This document shows positions 42,117-52,297 of a DNA stretch of 64,000 nt, piece after piece. Numbering within the stretch: the first letter of the stretch is position 1; each line of letters begins with the position of its first letter. A model generated the notes under the pieces. It saw only the letters and a program-made list of their open reading frames with translations, made no database searches and was not told where the DNA came from. The position numbers and the translations under genes were made by a program. Where the stretch lies: NCBI RefSeq assembly GCF_001025175.1, contig NZ_AP012324.1, positions 1,488,001-1,552,000 on the forward strand. Direction: 5' to 3'. The DNA comes from Bifidobacterium breve DSM 20213 = JCM 1192 (GTDB lineage Bacteria > Actinomycetota > Actinomycetes > Actinomycetales > Bifidobacteriaceae).

Positions 42117-43061
42117 ATGGCTCACAATCATGCACCGGCACCATCACCATCATCCGGCGTCGACGCGGCCGCTCACCAGCGCCGCCTCATCGCCACGCTG
42201 GCCGTCACCGGCTCCGTTTTCCTTATCGAAGTAATATCCGCCGTGCTTACCGGATCCCTGGCCCTGCTCGTGGATGCCGGACATATGCTCACCGACATGT
42301 CAGTATTGGTTGCCTCGACCATCACCGCGGCACTGATGCGCCGCAAACCAAGCAATACGCGCACCTGGGGCTGGGCACGGCTCGAAGTAATCACTGCGGC
42401 CGCCGGCGCTGTTGTGCTGCTCATCGTAGGTATCTACGCACTGATCGAAGCCGGCATGCGTTTGTTCGGTGGATCCAAAGCGGAGATCGACGATATCGGA
42501 CTGCTGCTGTTCGTCGGTATTCTCGGCCTCGCGGCAAACATCATCTCAATCTTCATACTCGCCTCGCAACGCAAAGACAATATGAATATGAAGGCCGCAT
42601 TCCTCGAAGTGATGAACGACGCACTCGGATCGGTTGCCGTGGTGGCCTCCGCATTGGTCATGATTTCCACCGGCTGGAACGGCTTCGACGCCGTGGCCGG
42701 CGCGGTCATCGCATTGATGATGATTCCCCGTGCCATCAAGTTGCTGTCCAACGCGGTCAAGGTACTGTTGGAAGAAACTCCTGAAGGACTTGACCTCGAC
42801 AAGGTTCGCGAGCATCTGGAGAACGTTCCCCATGTTGTCGCCGTTCACGATCTGCATGCCAGCACGGTTTCCACCGGCATGCCGATTCTCATGGCGCACG
42901 TGGTGGTGGAACGGGGACTCACCATGGAACAGGCAGCGGGCATCCTCACCCAACTTCAGGATTGCCTGCGCGAACACTTCCCCGTCTCAGTCCCCCACAC
43001 CACGTTCCAACTGGAGCCCGAAGGTTACAGCTCCCCCTCCTCCAACGAACTCCACGAATGA
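42117..43061 (+). CDS. Cation diffusion facilitator (Zn/Cd/Co efflux)
   Basis: A 314-residue CDF transporter of the CzcD/ZitB type. A histidine-rich N-terminus (MAHNHAPAP) precedes six helices. Metal sites are LVDAGHMLTDMSVL in TM2 and FLEVMNDALGSVAVV in TM5, where an E replaces the usual first H, as in some CzcD-like members. A cytoplasmic ferredoxin-like domain follows (VPHVVAVHDLHASTVSTGMP). It exports divalent metal using a proton gradient. Confidence 0.9.
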   Translation: MAHNHAPAPSPSSGVDAAAHQRRLIATLAVTGSVFLIEVISAVLTGSLALLVDAGHMLTDMSVLVASTITAALMRRKPSNTRTWGWARLEVITAAAGAVVLLIVGIYALIEAGMRLFGGSKAEIDDIGLLLFVGILGLAANIISIFILASQRKDNMNMKAAFLEVMNDALGSVAVVASALVMISTGWNGFDAVAGAVIALMMIPRAIKLLSNAVKVLLEETPEGLDLDKVREHLENVPHVVAVHDLHASTVSTGMPILMAHVVVERGLTMEQAAGILTQLQDCLREHFPVSVPHTTFQLEPEGYSSPSSNELHE

Positions 43062-43064
43062 TGC

Positions 43065-43303
43065 TCTGTGGAGCGTCCCCGTCGTTGCCCCTCGGTCGAC
43101 GTACCCTCGTACGCCTTCCCTCGGTGCGCCTAGAGGCCGCACGCGCAGACCATTATTCGCGCAAATAAATAATCCTCGACTCAATCGAGTCGAGGATTCC
43201 CGTTCGATATAAAAATCGTTCTGCGCGTGCGGCCTCTAGGCGCGGCAGGCGAAGGCGCACGAAGGTACGTCGAGCCTGCCGTAACGACGAGGACGTCCGC
43301 AGA
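43065..43303. repeat. Large inverted repeat filling the intergenic region
   Basis: Arms at 43065-43149 and 43220-43303 are imperfect inverted copies. The inner 24 bases (43126-43149 and 43220-43243) are perfect, and the outer parts share most positions (TCGACGTACC, CGTCGTT). The 70-base centre contains a separate hairpin. The repeat starts just after the transporter stop and ends 11 bases before the ldh stop. It may be a mobile repeat relic or a long RNA hairpin. No ORF is convincing here. Confidence 0.75.
43171..43198 (-). terminator. Terminator for ldh
   Basis: AATCCTCGACTC and GAGTCGAGGATT pair over 12 bases. On the minus strand ATTATTTATTT follows, which fits an intrinsic terminator for ldh. 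Confidence 0.8.
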
Positions 43304-43314
43304 ACGATTTTTTA

Positions 43315-44331
<1,017 letters not shown>

Positions 44332-44461
44332 CTAACGGTTTCACTTTATAAACCCGCTAAGACGTTTCGCGGGCCACAATGCATATCCAATGATGCCATA
44401 ACCCTAATGTTTTCAGCAGTTGTTAGCGCTCACAGCCATTATGTGATTTTCGTCACGTTAT

Positions 44462-45988
44462 TTATGCGATTGATTGCTCCATGATTTGCGCAGCCAAGTG
44501 CGAATCGACATCCGCTTCGAGCGCCACTCCGTCATCGCGATATTCCACGGAATCCACCTTACCGTATTCACGTACACGGGAAAGCAGAGACCCCGCCGTG
44601 TACGGCAGCAACGCATTGATATGCACATGCGGCACGGGCAACAGCTCTTCGACCGCATCGCGCAACGCATCCAATCCCTTACCGCTGTATGCCGACACGA
44701 TGAACGCATCTGGCTGCAAGGCGGCCAGACGTTCTCGCTTGGCGTCATCAATCTGATCGGCCTTATTGAACACGAGAATACGGGGGATGGAGACGGTGCC
44801 TTCAATATCCGCCAGCACATCGTTCACCGCATCAATCTGGGAGAACGGATCCGGGTGGGAGCCATCAACCACATGCACAATCACATCGGCCTCTCCCACT
44901 TCCTCCAGTGTGGATTTGAATGCCTCGACCAGCTGCGTGGGCAGTCGACGCACGAACCCGACCGTATCCACGTAAGCGAATGCACGCCCGTCATGGGTTT
45001 TGGCACGGCGCACCGCCGTGTCCAGCGTGGCGAACAGCGCGTTCTCCACCAATTCCGCAGACCCCGTCAGCCGGTTGGTCAACGACGATTTACCTGCATT
45101 CGTATACCCCACCACAGCCACGGTAGGCAGCCCGAATCTCCTACGGGAGCCACGCTTGATCTCGCGCGCCGGTGCCATTTCGCGAATCTGCCGACGCAAG
45201 CGGGCGATACGCGCACGAATCACACGGCGATCCATCTCGATCTTGGTCTCGCCAGGACCACGCGATCCGATGCCCGCATCCGCACCAGCCGCACGACCAC
45301 CGGCCTGACGGGATAGAGATCCACCCCAGCCGCGCAGTCGTGGCAACATGTATTCAAGCTGCGCAAGCTCCACCTGGGCCTTGCCCTCACGTGAAGTGGC
45401 ATGCTGGGCAAAAATATCGAGAATCACCGCAGTGCGATCCACCACTTTGACTTTGGCGGCATCCTCAAGTGCACGACGTTGAGACGGTGCCAGATCATCA
45501 TCCACGACAATCGTATCGGCCTCTTCACGGGCCACGATATCCGCGATTTCCCGTGCTTTGCCGGAACCGACATATGTAGCGGCATCCGGCTTGGACCGAT
45601 GCTGCAATAAGCCATCGCACACCACGGCACCTGCCGTTTCGGCGAGAGCCGCCAACTCCCTGAGCGACTCCTCCGCCTTGGCCTGGGTGGTCACCGCCGA
45701 TGACCAGACACCGACCAACACCACACGCTCAAGACGCACCTTACGGTATTCGACCTCAGTAACATCCTGAAGCTCCCCCAAGCCGGCCACATGTTTCAGC
45801 TCGTTACGGGCCTCACGCTCCTCCCATTCCTGGTTGGAGTCTTCATGCCATCCCGCGGCTCGTTGGGTATCGTCGAGCAGCACATTGGATTGGCCGGACA
45901 ACACTCCCGATGGGGCTTCATCAGCGTCGCTGCGATCAAGGTCGGTGTACTGGGTGTTGTCGGTCAAAGGCACCTCGGTGTCAGTCAA
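44462..45988 (-). CDS. hflX: GTPase HflX
   Basis: A 508-residue ribosome-associated GTPase that rescues or splits stalled 70S ribosomes under stress. The N-terminal domain has VCDGLLQHRSKPDAATYVGSG. The G domain carries VAVVGYTNAGKSSLTNRL (G1), DTVGFVRRLP (G3) and VFNKADQID (G4). A Gly-rich linker (RGWGGSLSRQAGG) and the coiled segment IRARIARLRRQIREM lie between. It is divergent from the RsmC-like gene. Confidence 0.94.
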   Translation of the reverse strand: MTDTEVPLTDNTQYTDLDRSDADEAPSGVLSGQSNVLLDDTQRAAGWHEDSNQEWEEREARNELKHVAGLGELQDVTEVEYRKVRLERVVLVGVWSSAVTTQAKAEESLRELAALAETAGAVVCDGLLQHRSKPDAATYVGSGKAREIADIVAREEADTIVVDDDLAPSQRRALEDAAKVKVVDRTAVILDIFAQHATSREGKAQVELAQLEYMLPRLRGWGGSLSRQAGGRAAGADAGIGSRGPGETKIEMDRRVIRARIARLRRQIREMAPAREIKRGSRRRFGLPTVAVVGYTNAGKSSLTNRLTGSAELVENALFATLDTAVRRAKTHDGRAFAYVDTVGFVRRLPTQLVEAFKSTLEEVGEADVIVHVVDGSHPDPFSQIDAVNDVLADIEGTVSIPRILVFNKADQIDDAKRERLAALQPDAFIVSAYSGKGLDALRDAVEELLPVPHVHINALLPYTAGSLLSRVREYGKVDSVEYRDDGVALEADVDSHLAAQIMEQSIA

Positions 45989-46090
45989 GTGTTCACGATT
46001 CTTCTATGCCTCCTTATTATCATCGAGTGAGGTGACATGCCAGCATTGGCATATGCAAGAAGCGGGAAACCCGCGGGAATGGAGCGAAAC

Positions 46091-46747
46091 ATGGCCGAAC
46101 AGTATTTCTCCGCGGAGCCATCGTCAAAGGACGTGCGCCGCACGCTCAATGTGACGTTGCAAGGTCATGATGCCCAAGTACAGGTATCGAACGGAGTGTT
46201 TTCCGGCTCCCGCGTCGACTTGGGCACTTCCGTGTTGCTCAAGCACGCTCCGGAACCGCCGGTATCCGGCAATGTGCTGGATCTGGGTTGCGGCTGGGGG
46301 CCAATCGCCCTCGCTCTGGCGTTCGCATCGCCCGAAGCGAACGTATGGGCCGTGGACGTCAACGAACGCGCCCTGGAACTCACCCATGTCAACGCCGAGG
46401 CCAATGGCTGCCGCAATATTCACACCACACAGGTGGATGAAACCAGCACCCCACTGCCAGCCGACCGCCAGAGCGCACATTGCGAGCCGATTCCCGGCGA
46501 CCTCACATTCGATGCGATATGGTCGAACCCCCCGATTCGCATCGGCAAGGAGGCCTTGCATACGCTGCTCATGGCCTGGCTGCCCAAACTCAAGGTGGGA
46601 GGAGCGGCTTATCTGGTGGTGCAAAAGAACCTTGGCTCCGACTCGCTGATCCCCTGGCTGGACGAATCGCTGGGCGAAGGGTTCACTGCAAGCAAATACG
46701 CGAGCTCCAAGGGCTTCCGTATCATTGAAGTTCGTCATGAAATATGA
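46091..46747 (+). CDS. RsmC-like SAM methyltransferase
   Basis: A 218-residue class I methyltransferase of the RsmC/YbiN group. VLDLGCGWGPIALALAFASP is the AdoMet site, VWAVDVNERALELTHVNAEANG motif II, and the catalytic SNPPIRIGKEALHTLL is the N(D/N)PP(F/Y) type. It probably methylates G in 16S rRNA. The start at 46091 (MAEQYFSAEPS) has GGAGCG upstream, and the open frame to 46037 is not favoured. It overlaps hrpA. Confidence 0.88.
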   Translation: MAEQYFSAEPSSKDVRRTLNVTLQGHDAQVQVSNGVFSGSRVDLGTSVLLKHAPEPPVSGNVLDLGCGWGPIALALAFASPEANVWAVDVNERALELTHVNAEANGCRNIHTTQVDETSTPLPADRQSAHCEPIPGDLTFDAIWSNPPIRIGKEALHTLLMAWLPKLKVGGAAYLVVQKNLGSDSLIPWLDESLGEGFTASKYASSKGFRIIEVRHEI

Positions 46748-49700
46748 GTATCCTGCCGAACTTCCCGTATCCGCCGCACGTGATGAGATAGCCGACGCTG
46801 TCCGTCGTTCACAAGTCGTCATTGTTTCCGGTCAGACCGGTTCCGGCAAAACCACGCAGCTGCCGAAGATTCTGTTGGAACTCGGCCGGGGCACACACGG
46901 CAAGCAGATCGTGCATACCCAGCCCCGCCGTATCGCCGCACGCACGGTGGCCGAACGCATCGCCTCCGAAATGGGCGTACGTCTGGGCGATGAAGTCGGC
47001 TATCAGGTGCGCTTCACCGACGAAAGCTCCCCGAATACGCGTCTGCGCGTGGTGACCGACGGTATTCTGCTCGCCCAGATTCAACGCGATCCGAAGCTCA
47101 GCCAGTATGACACGATCATCATCGACGAGGCCCACGAGCGCAGCCTGAACATCGACTTTCTGCTCGGATATCTAACGGCCCTGCTCCCCCAGCGTCGCGA
47201 CCTGAAGCTCATCATCACCTCCGCAACCATCGATTCGGTGAAGTTCCAAGAACATTTCGCGCACGCATTGCACGAGAAAGTACCAGTGATCGAGGTGTCC
47301 GGACGCACCTTCCCTGTGCAGGTGGTGTACGAACCGCTCGGCACCGCACCCGCACTGATGCGTGAGGTGCCGGGCTTTGCGACCGGCGCCCGCCCCGGAG
47401 ACGCCGACTATGACGAGCTGGCGAGCGCCATCGCCGAATCCGATGCCGATCATTCCCGCAGACGCGGCAATGCCGATTACGCCGACGACGGCATCACCGA
47501 CATGCCCACAGCGGTGGCCCGAGCCTGTGCCGAGCTGGTCATCCATTCCTCCCATGAGCGCGGCCCGCGTGACATTCTGGTCTTCGCTTCCGGCGAGCGC
47601 GACATTCACGAGTTCGAGGCAGCTCTGCGTCACCATTACGGCCCGCGAGCCGATGATATGCACCGCCCCGACGCCATTGAGATCATGCCGTTGTTCGCGC
47701 GCCTGTCGGCCGCCGACCAGCACAAGGTGTTCGAGTCTCACACCCATCAGCGCATCGTCATCGCCACCAACGTGGCCGAGACCTCGCTGACCGTGCCCGG
47801 TATCCGTTATGTGGTGGATCCCGGCACCGCGCGCATCTCCCGTTATTCGAAGACCGCTAAGGTGCAGCGTCTGCCCATCGAGCCGATCAGCCAGGCCAGC
47901 GCCGATCAGCGGTCCGGCCGATGCGGACGTGTGGCCGACGGCATTGCCATCCGGTTGTATTCGCGTGAGGATTACGAGACCCGTCCCCGTTTCACCGAGC
48001 CGGAGATCCTGCGAACCTCGCTAGGCGCGGTGGTGCTGCACATGCTCTCCGTGGGCGTGGCCCGTACGGCGGAAGACGTCACGAACTTCGGTTTCATCGA
48101 CCCACCGGACATGAAGGCTGTGTCCGACGGATTCAACGAGCTGACCGAGCTGAAGGCCATAGGCCGCAAGCGTGGCGAGGTGACGCTCACCCATACCGGT
48201 CGTCAGCTGGCGCGTATTCCCATCGACGTGCGTCTGGGCCGCATGGTCATCGAAGCGGCCAAGGCCGGTTCACCGAATCTTCTGGCTTCGGTGCTCGTGG
48301 TGGTGGCGTTCCTCAGCTTGCAGGACCCCCGCGAGCGCCCGGATGACAAGCGTGAGGAAGCCGACCGCATTCATAACCGGTATGCGGATGAAACCAGTGA
48401 TTTTCTTACGGCGTTGAATATCTGGGATCGCGTATTCCAGGCGGATGGCGATCCGAGCAACAATGCGTTGCGCCGTATCTGCAAAACCGAATATTTCAGC
48501 TGGCTCAGGATGCGCCAGTGGAAGGATCTGGTCTCTCAGCTCAGGCAGATGTGCAAGGAGCTGAAGTTCAAGGTCGGCGACCCGTTGCCGTCTTCCCGCC
48601 CCGGTTTGGAGATTCGTCAGCTGCCATTGAATCAGCAGGCCGCGCATTCGCTGTGCTGTTCGTGGGATACGGACGGCATTCATAAATCGATGCTTGCCGG
48701 CTTGCTGTCCATGATGGGCATGCAAGTGATCCGAGAGCCCAAGGCTTCCGACTTTGCGGGACTCAGTGGAGCGGCTCGTGCCCGCGCGATGAAACGCGCC
48801 CAGAAGATGTCGAAGAATGACTATCAAGGTGCGCGCGGCACTCGTTTCGCCTTGTTCCCGGCCTCCGCCGTAGCCAAGAAGACCCCTTCATGGGTGATGA
48901 GCACCGAACTGGTGGAGACCTCTCGTCTGTGGGCCCGGTATTCGGCCGCCATTGACCCGGCATGGGCCGAACCGCTGGCCGGCCAGCTAACCCGCACCAC
49001 GTATGCAGAACCGCATTGGTCCGGCTCGCGCGGCTCCGCCGTGGCCACCGCACGCGTCTTGCTCTATGGTCTGCCGATTGTGCGGGATCGTGCCGTGCAG
49101 TGGGGGCGCATCAATCCGCTTGAGGCCCGTGATTTCCTGATTCGTCAAGGCTTGGTGGAAGGTGACATTCAGCAGCGCTTCAGCTACGACGAATTCGTGG
49201 GCAGGAATCGCGACATTCTTGAGGATGCCGCCGATGATGCCAGCCGCACCCGTCAGCTGGCGGACACCGTGTCCGACGAGGATCTGTTCGATTTTTATAA
49301 TGCCGTCATTCCCAATGATGTGACCTGTGTGGCCGATTTGGCGAAATGGTGGAAGATCGACCACGATAAGCAGCCGGATTTGCTGGATTTCGACCCGGCC
49401 AAGGTGGAACGCCTGGCATCCAGCGATTCGGTCAGTTTGGATGATTACCCCGACCATTGGCATACCACGGGTTCCGATGGCCAGCCTATCGACCTGCGCC
49501 TGAGCTACGTGTACGACCCAACCGACCCGGCCGATGGCGTCACCGTGCATGTGCCGCTCAAGGCACTCTCGCGCATTACGCCCGACCAGTTCACATGGAA
49601 TGTGCCGGGTTTGCTGGATGAGCTGATTCTGGCAATGATTAAGGCACTGCCCAAGCAGCTGCGCGTCCAGTTCGTACCGGCTCCGGATGCCGCACGCACG

Positions 49701-50873
49701 ATTCGCGATTGGATTAACGAACATTACCCCGATTTGCCGGGTTCCGGCTCGCAGCAGAAACCGAATCTGCCACCGGTGGACGAGGAAGGCACCACTGTTG
49801 GCTGGCCCGATCTGGCGCACGTGTTCACCAAGGCCGCCATCGCTACCGTGGGAGCGCAGATTCATCCTGAGGTGTTGGGACCGGAATTGGTCGAGCGTCT
49901 GTCCCCGTATTTGCGGGTTACGTTCTCAGTGGAGCAGCAGTTGCCGGCCGGCAAACATCCGCGTGGCCGCCGTCACGCACGCGGGCCGGTTAAAGTGCTG
50001 GGCACCGCCAAAGATCTGAAGGCATTGCAACGCGAATTCGCCGCGCAGGCGGAGGCTTCGGCCCGTCAGATGGTCAAGAAACAGGCCGAACAGGCCGGCG
50101 AGCAAGGCAAGCTGGTGCAACAGGCGAATCTGCTGCATAAGGCGGGTGCCACTACCGAGTCGAGGGCCACGATGCTATGGCGTGGCGCATTGGATGCGTT
50201 GCGCTTGCCGGGCGAACGCATTTCGTCTCGTTGGCTGGGCACCGAAGCGTTGATGCTGGCTGCCGCCCCCTACAAGTCCACCAAGGAATTGGTTGAGGAT
50301 TTGCAGCTGGCCACGGTCAAGCGTCTGCTGCCGAACGTCGACAAGCTCGCAGATGATGAAGCTCTGGCCAACGCAGTGCTCGACATACGCGAAGTGTATG
50401 AGGATACCGTGTACCAGGTGGCGCATGATGTCATCGGCATCATGAAGTCTTATGCCGACGTGGATAAGGCCACTTCCGGCAAGGCCGATCTGCCCATGCT
50501 TTCGGTGTTGCAGTCTATCCGTGACCATATCGCCACGCTTGTCTACCCAGGTTTTATCGGCCGCACTCCCCCGGATGCGCTGAAATCATTGAGCCGTTAT
50601 CTGAAGGCGGATGTGAGCCGTCTGAACAAGGCGAAAACTGATAAGAACCGTGACGTCAAGTGGGCATGGCAGGCCGACGAGGCCAAGCAATTGGTCGATA
50701 AAGCATTGGCACGGGCAAAAGCCGAACCGGCTGGCCCGAAGCATGAAGCACTGACGCAGCAGGCCGAGCAGGCGCGTTGGATGCTTGAAGAATTCTATGT
50801 GTCTCTCTGGGCTCAGGAACTCGGTACCAAGGGGCCGGCATCGCTCAACCGCATCAAGAAAGCGCTGTCCTAG
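46737..50873 (+). CDS. hrpA: ATP-dependent RNA helicase HrpA
   Basis: A DEAH-box helicase of 1378 residues. GQTGSGKTTQLPKILLELG is motif I, IIDEAHERSLNIDFLLGYL motif II, ITSATIDSVKF motif III and QRSGRCGRVADGIAIRLY motif VI. The winged-helix, ratchet and large C-terminal domains of HrpA follow, so the length is normal. It helps free stalled ribosomes or process mRNA. The ATG at 46737 is favoured over the TTG at 46725. Both overlap the preceding gene's end. Confidence 0.94.
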   Translation: MKYEYPAELPVSAARDEIADAVRRSQVVIVSGQTGSGKTTQLPKILLELGRGTHGKQIVHTQPRRIAARTVAERIASEMGVRLGDEVGYQVRFTDESSPNTRLRVVTDGILLAQIQRDPKLSQYDTIIIDEAHERSLNIDFLLGYLTALLPQRRDLKLIITSATIDSVKFQEHFAHALHEKVPVIEVSGRTFPVQVVYEPLGTAPALMREVPGFATGARPGDADYDELASAIAESDADHSRRRGNADYADDGITDMPTAVARACAELVIHSSHERGPRDILVFASGERDIHEFEAALRHHYGPRADDMHRPDAIEIMPLFARLSAADQHKVFESHTHQRIVIATNVAETSLTVPGIRYVVDPGTARISRYSKTAKVQRLPIEPISQASADQRSGRCGRVADGIAIRLYSREDYETRPRFTEPEILRTSLGAVVLHMLSVGVARTAEDVTNFGFIDPPDMKAVSDGFNELTELKAIGRKRGEVTLTHTGRQLARIPIDVRLGRMVIEAAKAGSPNLLASVLVVVAFLSLQDPRERPDDKREEADRIHNRYADETSDFLTALNIWDRVFQADGDPSNNALRRICKTEYFSWLRMRQWKDLVSQLRQMCKELKFKVGDPLPSSRPGLEIRQLPLNQQAAHSLCCSWDTDGIHKSMLAGLLSMMGMQVIREPKASDFAGLSGAARARAMKRAQKMSKNDYQGARGTRFALFPASAVAKKTPSWVMSTELVETSRLWARYSAAIDPAWAEPLAGQLTRTTYAEPHWSGSRGSAVATARVLLYGLPIVRDRAVQWGRINPLEARDFLIRQGLVEGDIQQRFSYDEFVGRNRDILEDAADDASRTRQLADTVSDEDLFDFYNAVIPNDVTCVADLAKWWKIDHDKQPDLLDFDPAKVERLASSDSVSLDDYPDHWHTTGSDGQPIDLRLSYVYDPTDPADGVTVHVPLKALSRITPDQFTWNVPGLLDELILAMIKALPKQLRVQFVPAPDAARTIRDWINEHYPDLPGSGSQQKPNLPPVDEEGTTVGWPDLAHVFTKAAIATVGAQIHPEVLGPELVERLSPYLRVTFSVEQQLPAGKHPRGRRHARGPVKVLGTAKDLKALQREFAAQAEASARQMVKKQAEQAGEQGKLVQQANLLHKAGATTESRATMLWRGALDALRLPGERISSRWLGTEALMLAAAPYKSTKELVEDLQLATVKRLLPNVDKLADDEALANAVLDIREVYEDTVYQVAHDVIGIMKSYADVDKATSGKADLPMLSVLQSIRDHIATLVYPGFIGRTPPDALKSLSRYLKADVSRLNKAKTDKNRDVKWAWQADEAKQLVDKALARAKAEPAGPKHEALTQQAEQARWMLEEFYVSLWAQELGTKGPASLNRIKKALS

Positions 50874-50881
50874 CCCTTAAA

Positions 50882-52087
50882 TCACCGCTGAATATACGGA
50901 CGCAGCAGTGTAGCGATGCCAGCAGCGAATAATGCGAATATCGCACCGACCGGCCCCAGCCAGGCGAGTCCAAGGAGATCGTTGACCAGACCGCCGACCG
51001 CCGAACCGATGGCGATGCCGATGTTGAAAGACATGGAGTTCAGGGATGCGGCCAAGTTCACCGAGCCTGGATGGGACTGGTAAGCCACGTCCATGTATAG
51101 CACCTGAGACGCGGAATTCTGCAGGTACATGAGCATGCCGAGCGCCACCAGCAGCAACGCGCCGGCCGCCGGCACCAGCGAGGCAAAGGCCAGCAGGCAC
51201 AGGCAGACCGCCTGCACACAGTAAATCGGGCGAATGTGCGTCAGCGGCTCCACACCGCGCCCTTTGTCGGCCAATTTGCCGCCGTACAGGTTGCTCCACA
51301 AACAGGCGCAGCCATAAATCACCAGGCCAATGCTGAGGTACTGTTCGGGCACACCGATTTCGTCTCGCATGATGGGAGACAGGTATGTGTAGAAGACATA
51401 GGAAGCCGCTGCGCCGCACACCACATCAAGCACGCCGAGCTGAATACGGCGGTCGAAGAACAAGCGGAACTGCCGCAGGAAGCCGATTTTCGCCGGGTGT
51501 GAGTTGCGCGGCAATACCAAGGCCATCGAAATCATCAGTACCGCAGTAAGCACGGAAACCAAATAAAACGTGACACGCCAGCCGAAAGTATTGGCCACCC
51601 ATGTACCAATCGGCACGCCCACCACGGAGGCGATGGAGAACCCGGAGAACACCCAGGCGATGAATTTGGTGCGGTACTTATCCGTGGTCACATCCGGCGC
51701 AAAAGTCATGGAAATGGCCACCAGCGTGCCGGAGACGGAGGCAATCAGCAGTCTGGCGATCAACAACACCGGATAGTTCGGAGCAAGGGCACACAGGATG
51801 TTGCCGACCAAGAACACACCCATCAATATCAGATAGGTGGCAAAACGAGGGAATCGTGCGGACAGTGCCGAGCCAATCGGCGTACATGGTGCATATACGA
51901 AGGCGAACAGCGCCACCAGATTGCCCACGGTCACTTCGGATATCTTGAGACCCGAGGCGATATCCGGCAGAATACCCACCACCACGAATTCGCTCATGCC
52001 CAGCATAAAACTGGCGAAAATCAGGATAGTGACCGGAAAGTTGAAGAAGCGGTCGGTACGCGCATTGGTCACAGGTGCGTTCGTCAT
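50882..52087 (-). CDS. MFS transporter (AraJ/sugar-efflux type)
   Basis: A 401-residue major facilitator with about 12 helices. The first helix begins FPVTILIFASFMLGMSEFVV, followed by GILPDIASGLKISEVTVGNL and the loop motif ALSARFPRFATYLI. This pattern (MGMSEFVVVGLLP) is typical of the AraJ, YdhP and cmlA-like efflux group. The substrate is unknown: arabinose-like sugars, drugs or metabolites. The start at 52087 is favoured by context, with 52102 as alternative. Confidence 0.85.
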   Translation of the reverse strand: MTNAPVTNARTDRFFNFPVTILIFASFMLGMSEFVVVGILPDIASGLKISEVTVGNLVALFAFVYAPCTPIGSALSARFPRFATYLILMGVFLVGNILCALAPNYPVLLIARLLIASVSGTLVAISMTFAPDVTTDKYRTKFIAWVFSGFSIASVVGVPIGTWVANTFGWRVTFYLVSVLTAVLMISMALVLPRNSHPAKIGFLRQFRLFFDRRIQLGVLDVVCGAAASYVFYTYLSPIMRDEIGVPEQYLSIGLVIYGCACLWSNLYGGKLADKGRGVEPLTHIRPIYCVQAVCLCLLAFASLVPAAGALLLVALGMLMYLQNSASQVLYMDVAYQSHPGSVNLAASLNSMSFNIGIAIGSAVGGLVNDLLGLAWLGPVGAIFALFAAGIATLLRPYIQR

Positions 52088-52239
52088 ATGTCTCTCTCGC
52101 ATGCTCTCGGCTATGTGGGTTCAGTCTGTGTGCTCAGTCGACGTGATTGTTTCATCTCTGCTCGTCAAACGATTACTATCAGCTCCGCGACAACACTATT
52201 CCCACCTCTGCCCGCTATCAGTCGTCACCACACGCTATG

Positions 52240-52273
52240 AAAACCCCGCCGATGAACCACGCATCGACGGGGT
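52240..52273 (-). terminator. Terminator after glnA
   Basis: CCCCG-C-CGATG and CATCG-A-CGGGG form a stem with one mismatch and a 7-base loop. On the minus strand GGGGTTTTC follows. It lies 25 bases beyond the glnA stop in a gap (52088-52297) with no gene. Confidence 0.85.
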
Positions 52274-52297
52274 GCAACAGATGTGCAACGCCTGTAA

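Noticed and set aside
43171..43198. Possible CRISPR-like or attachment repeat in the ldh gap
   Set aside because: There is only one inverted unit with no regular direct repeats or spacers. A terminator explains it.
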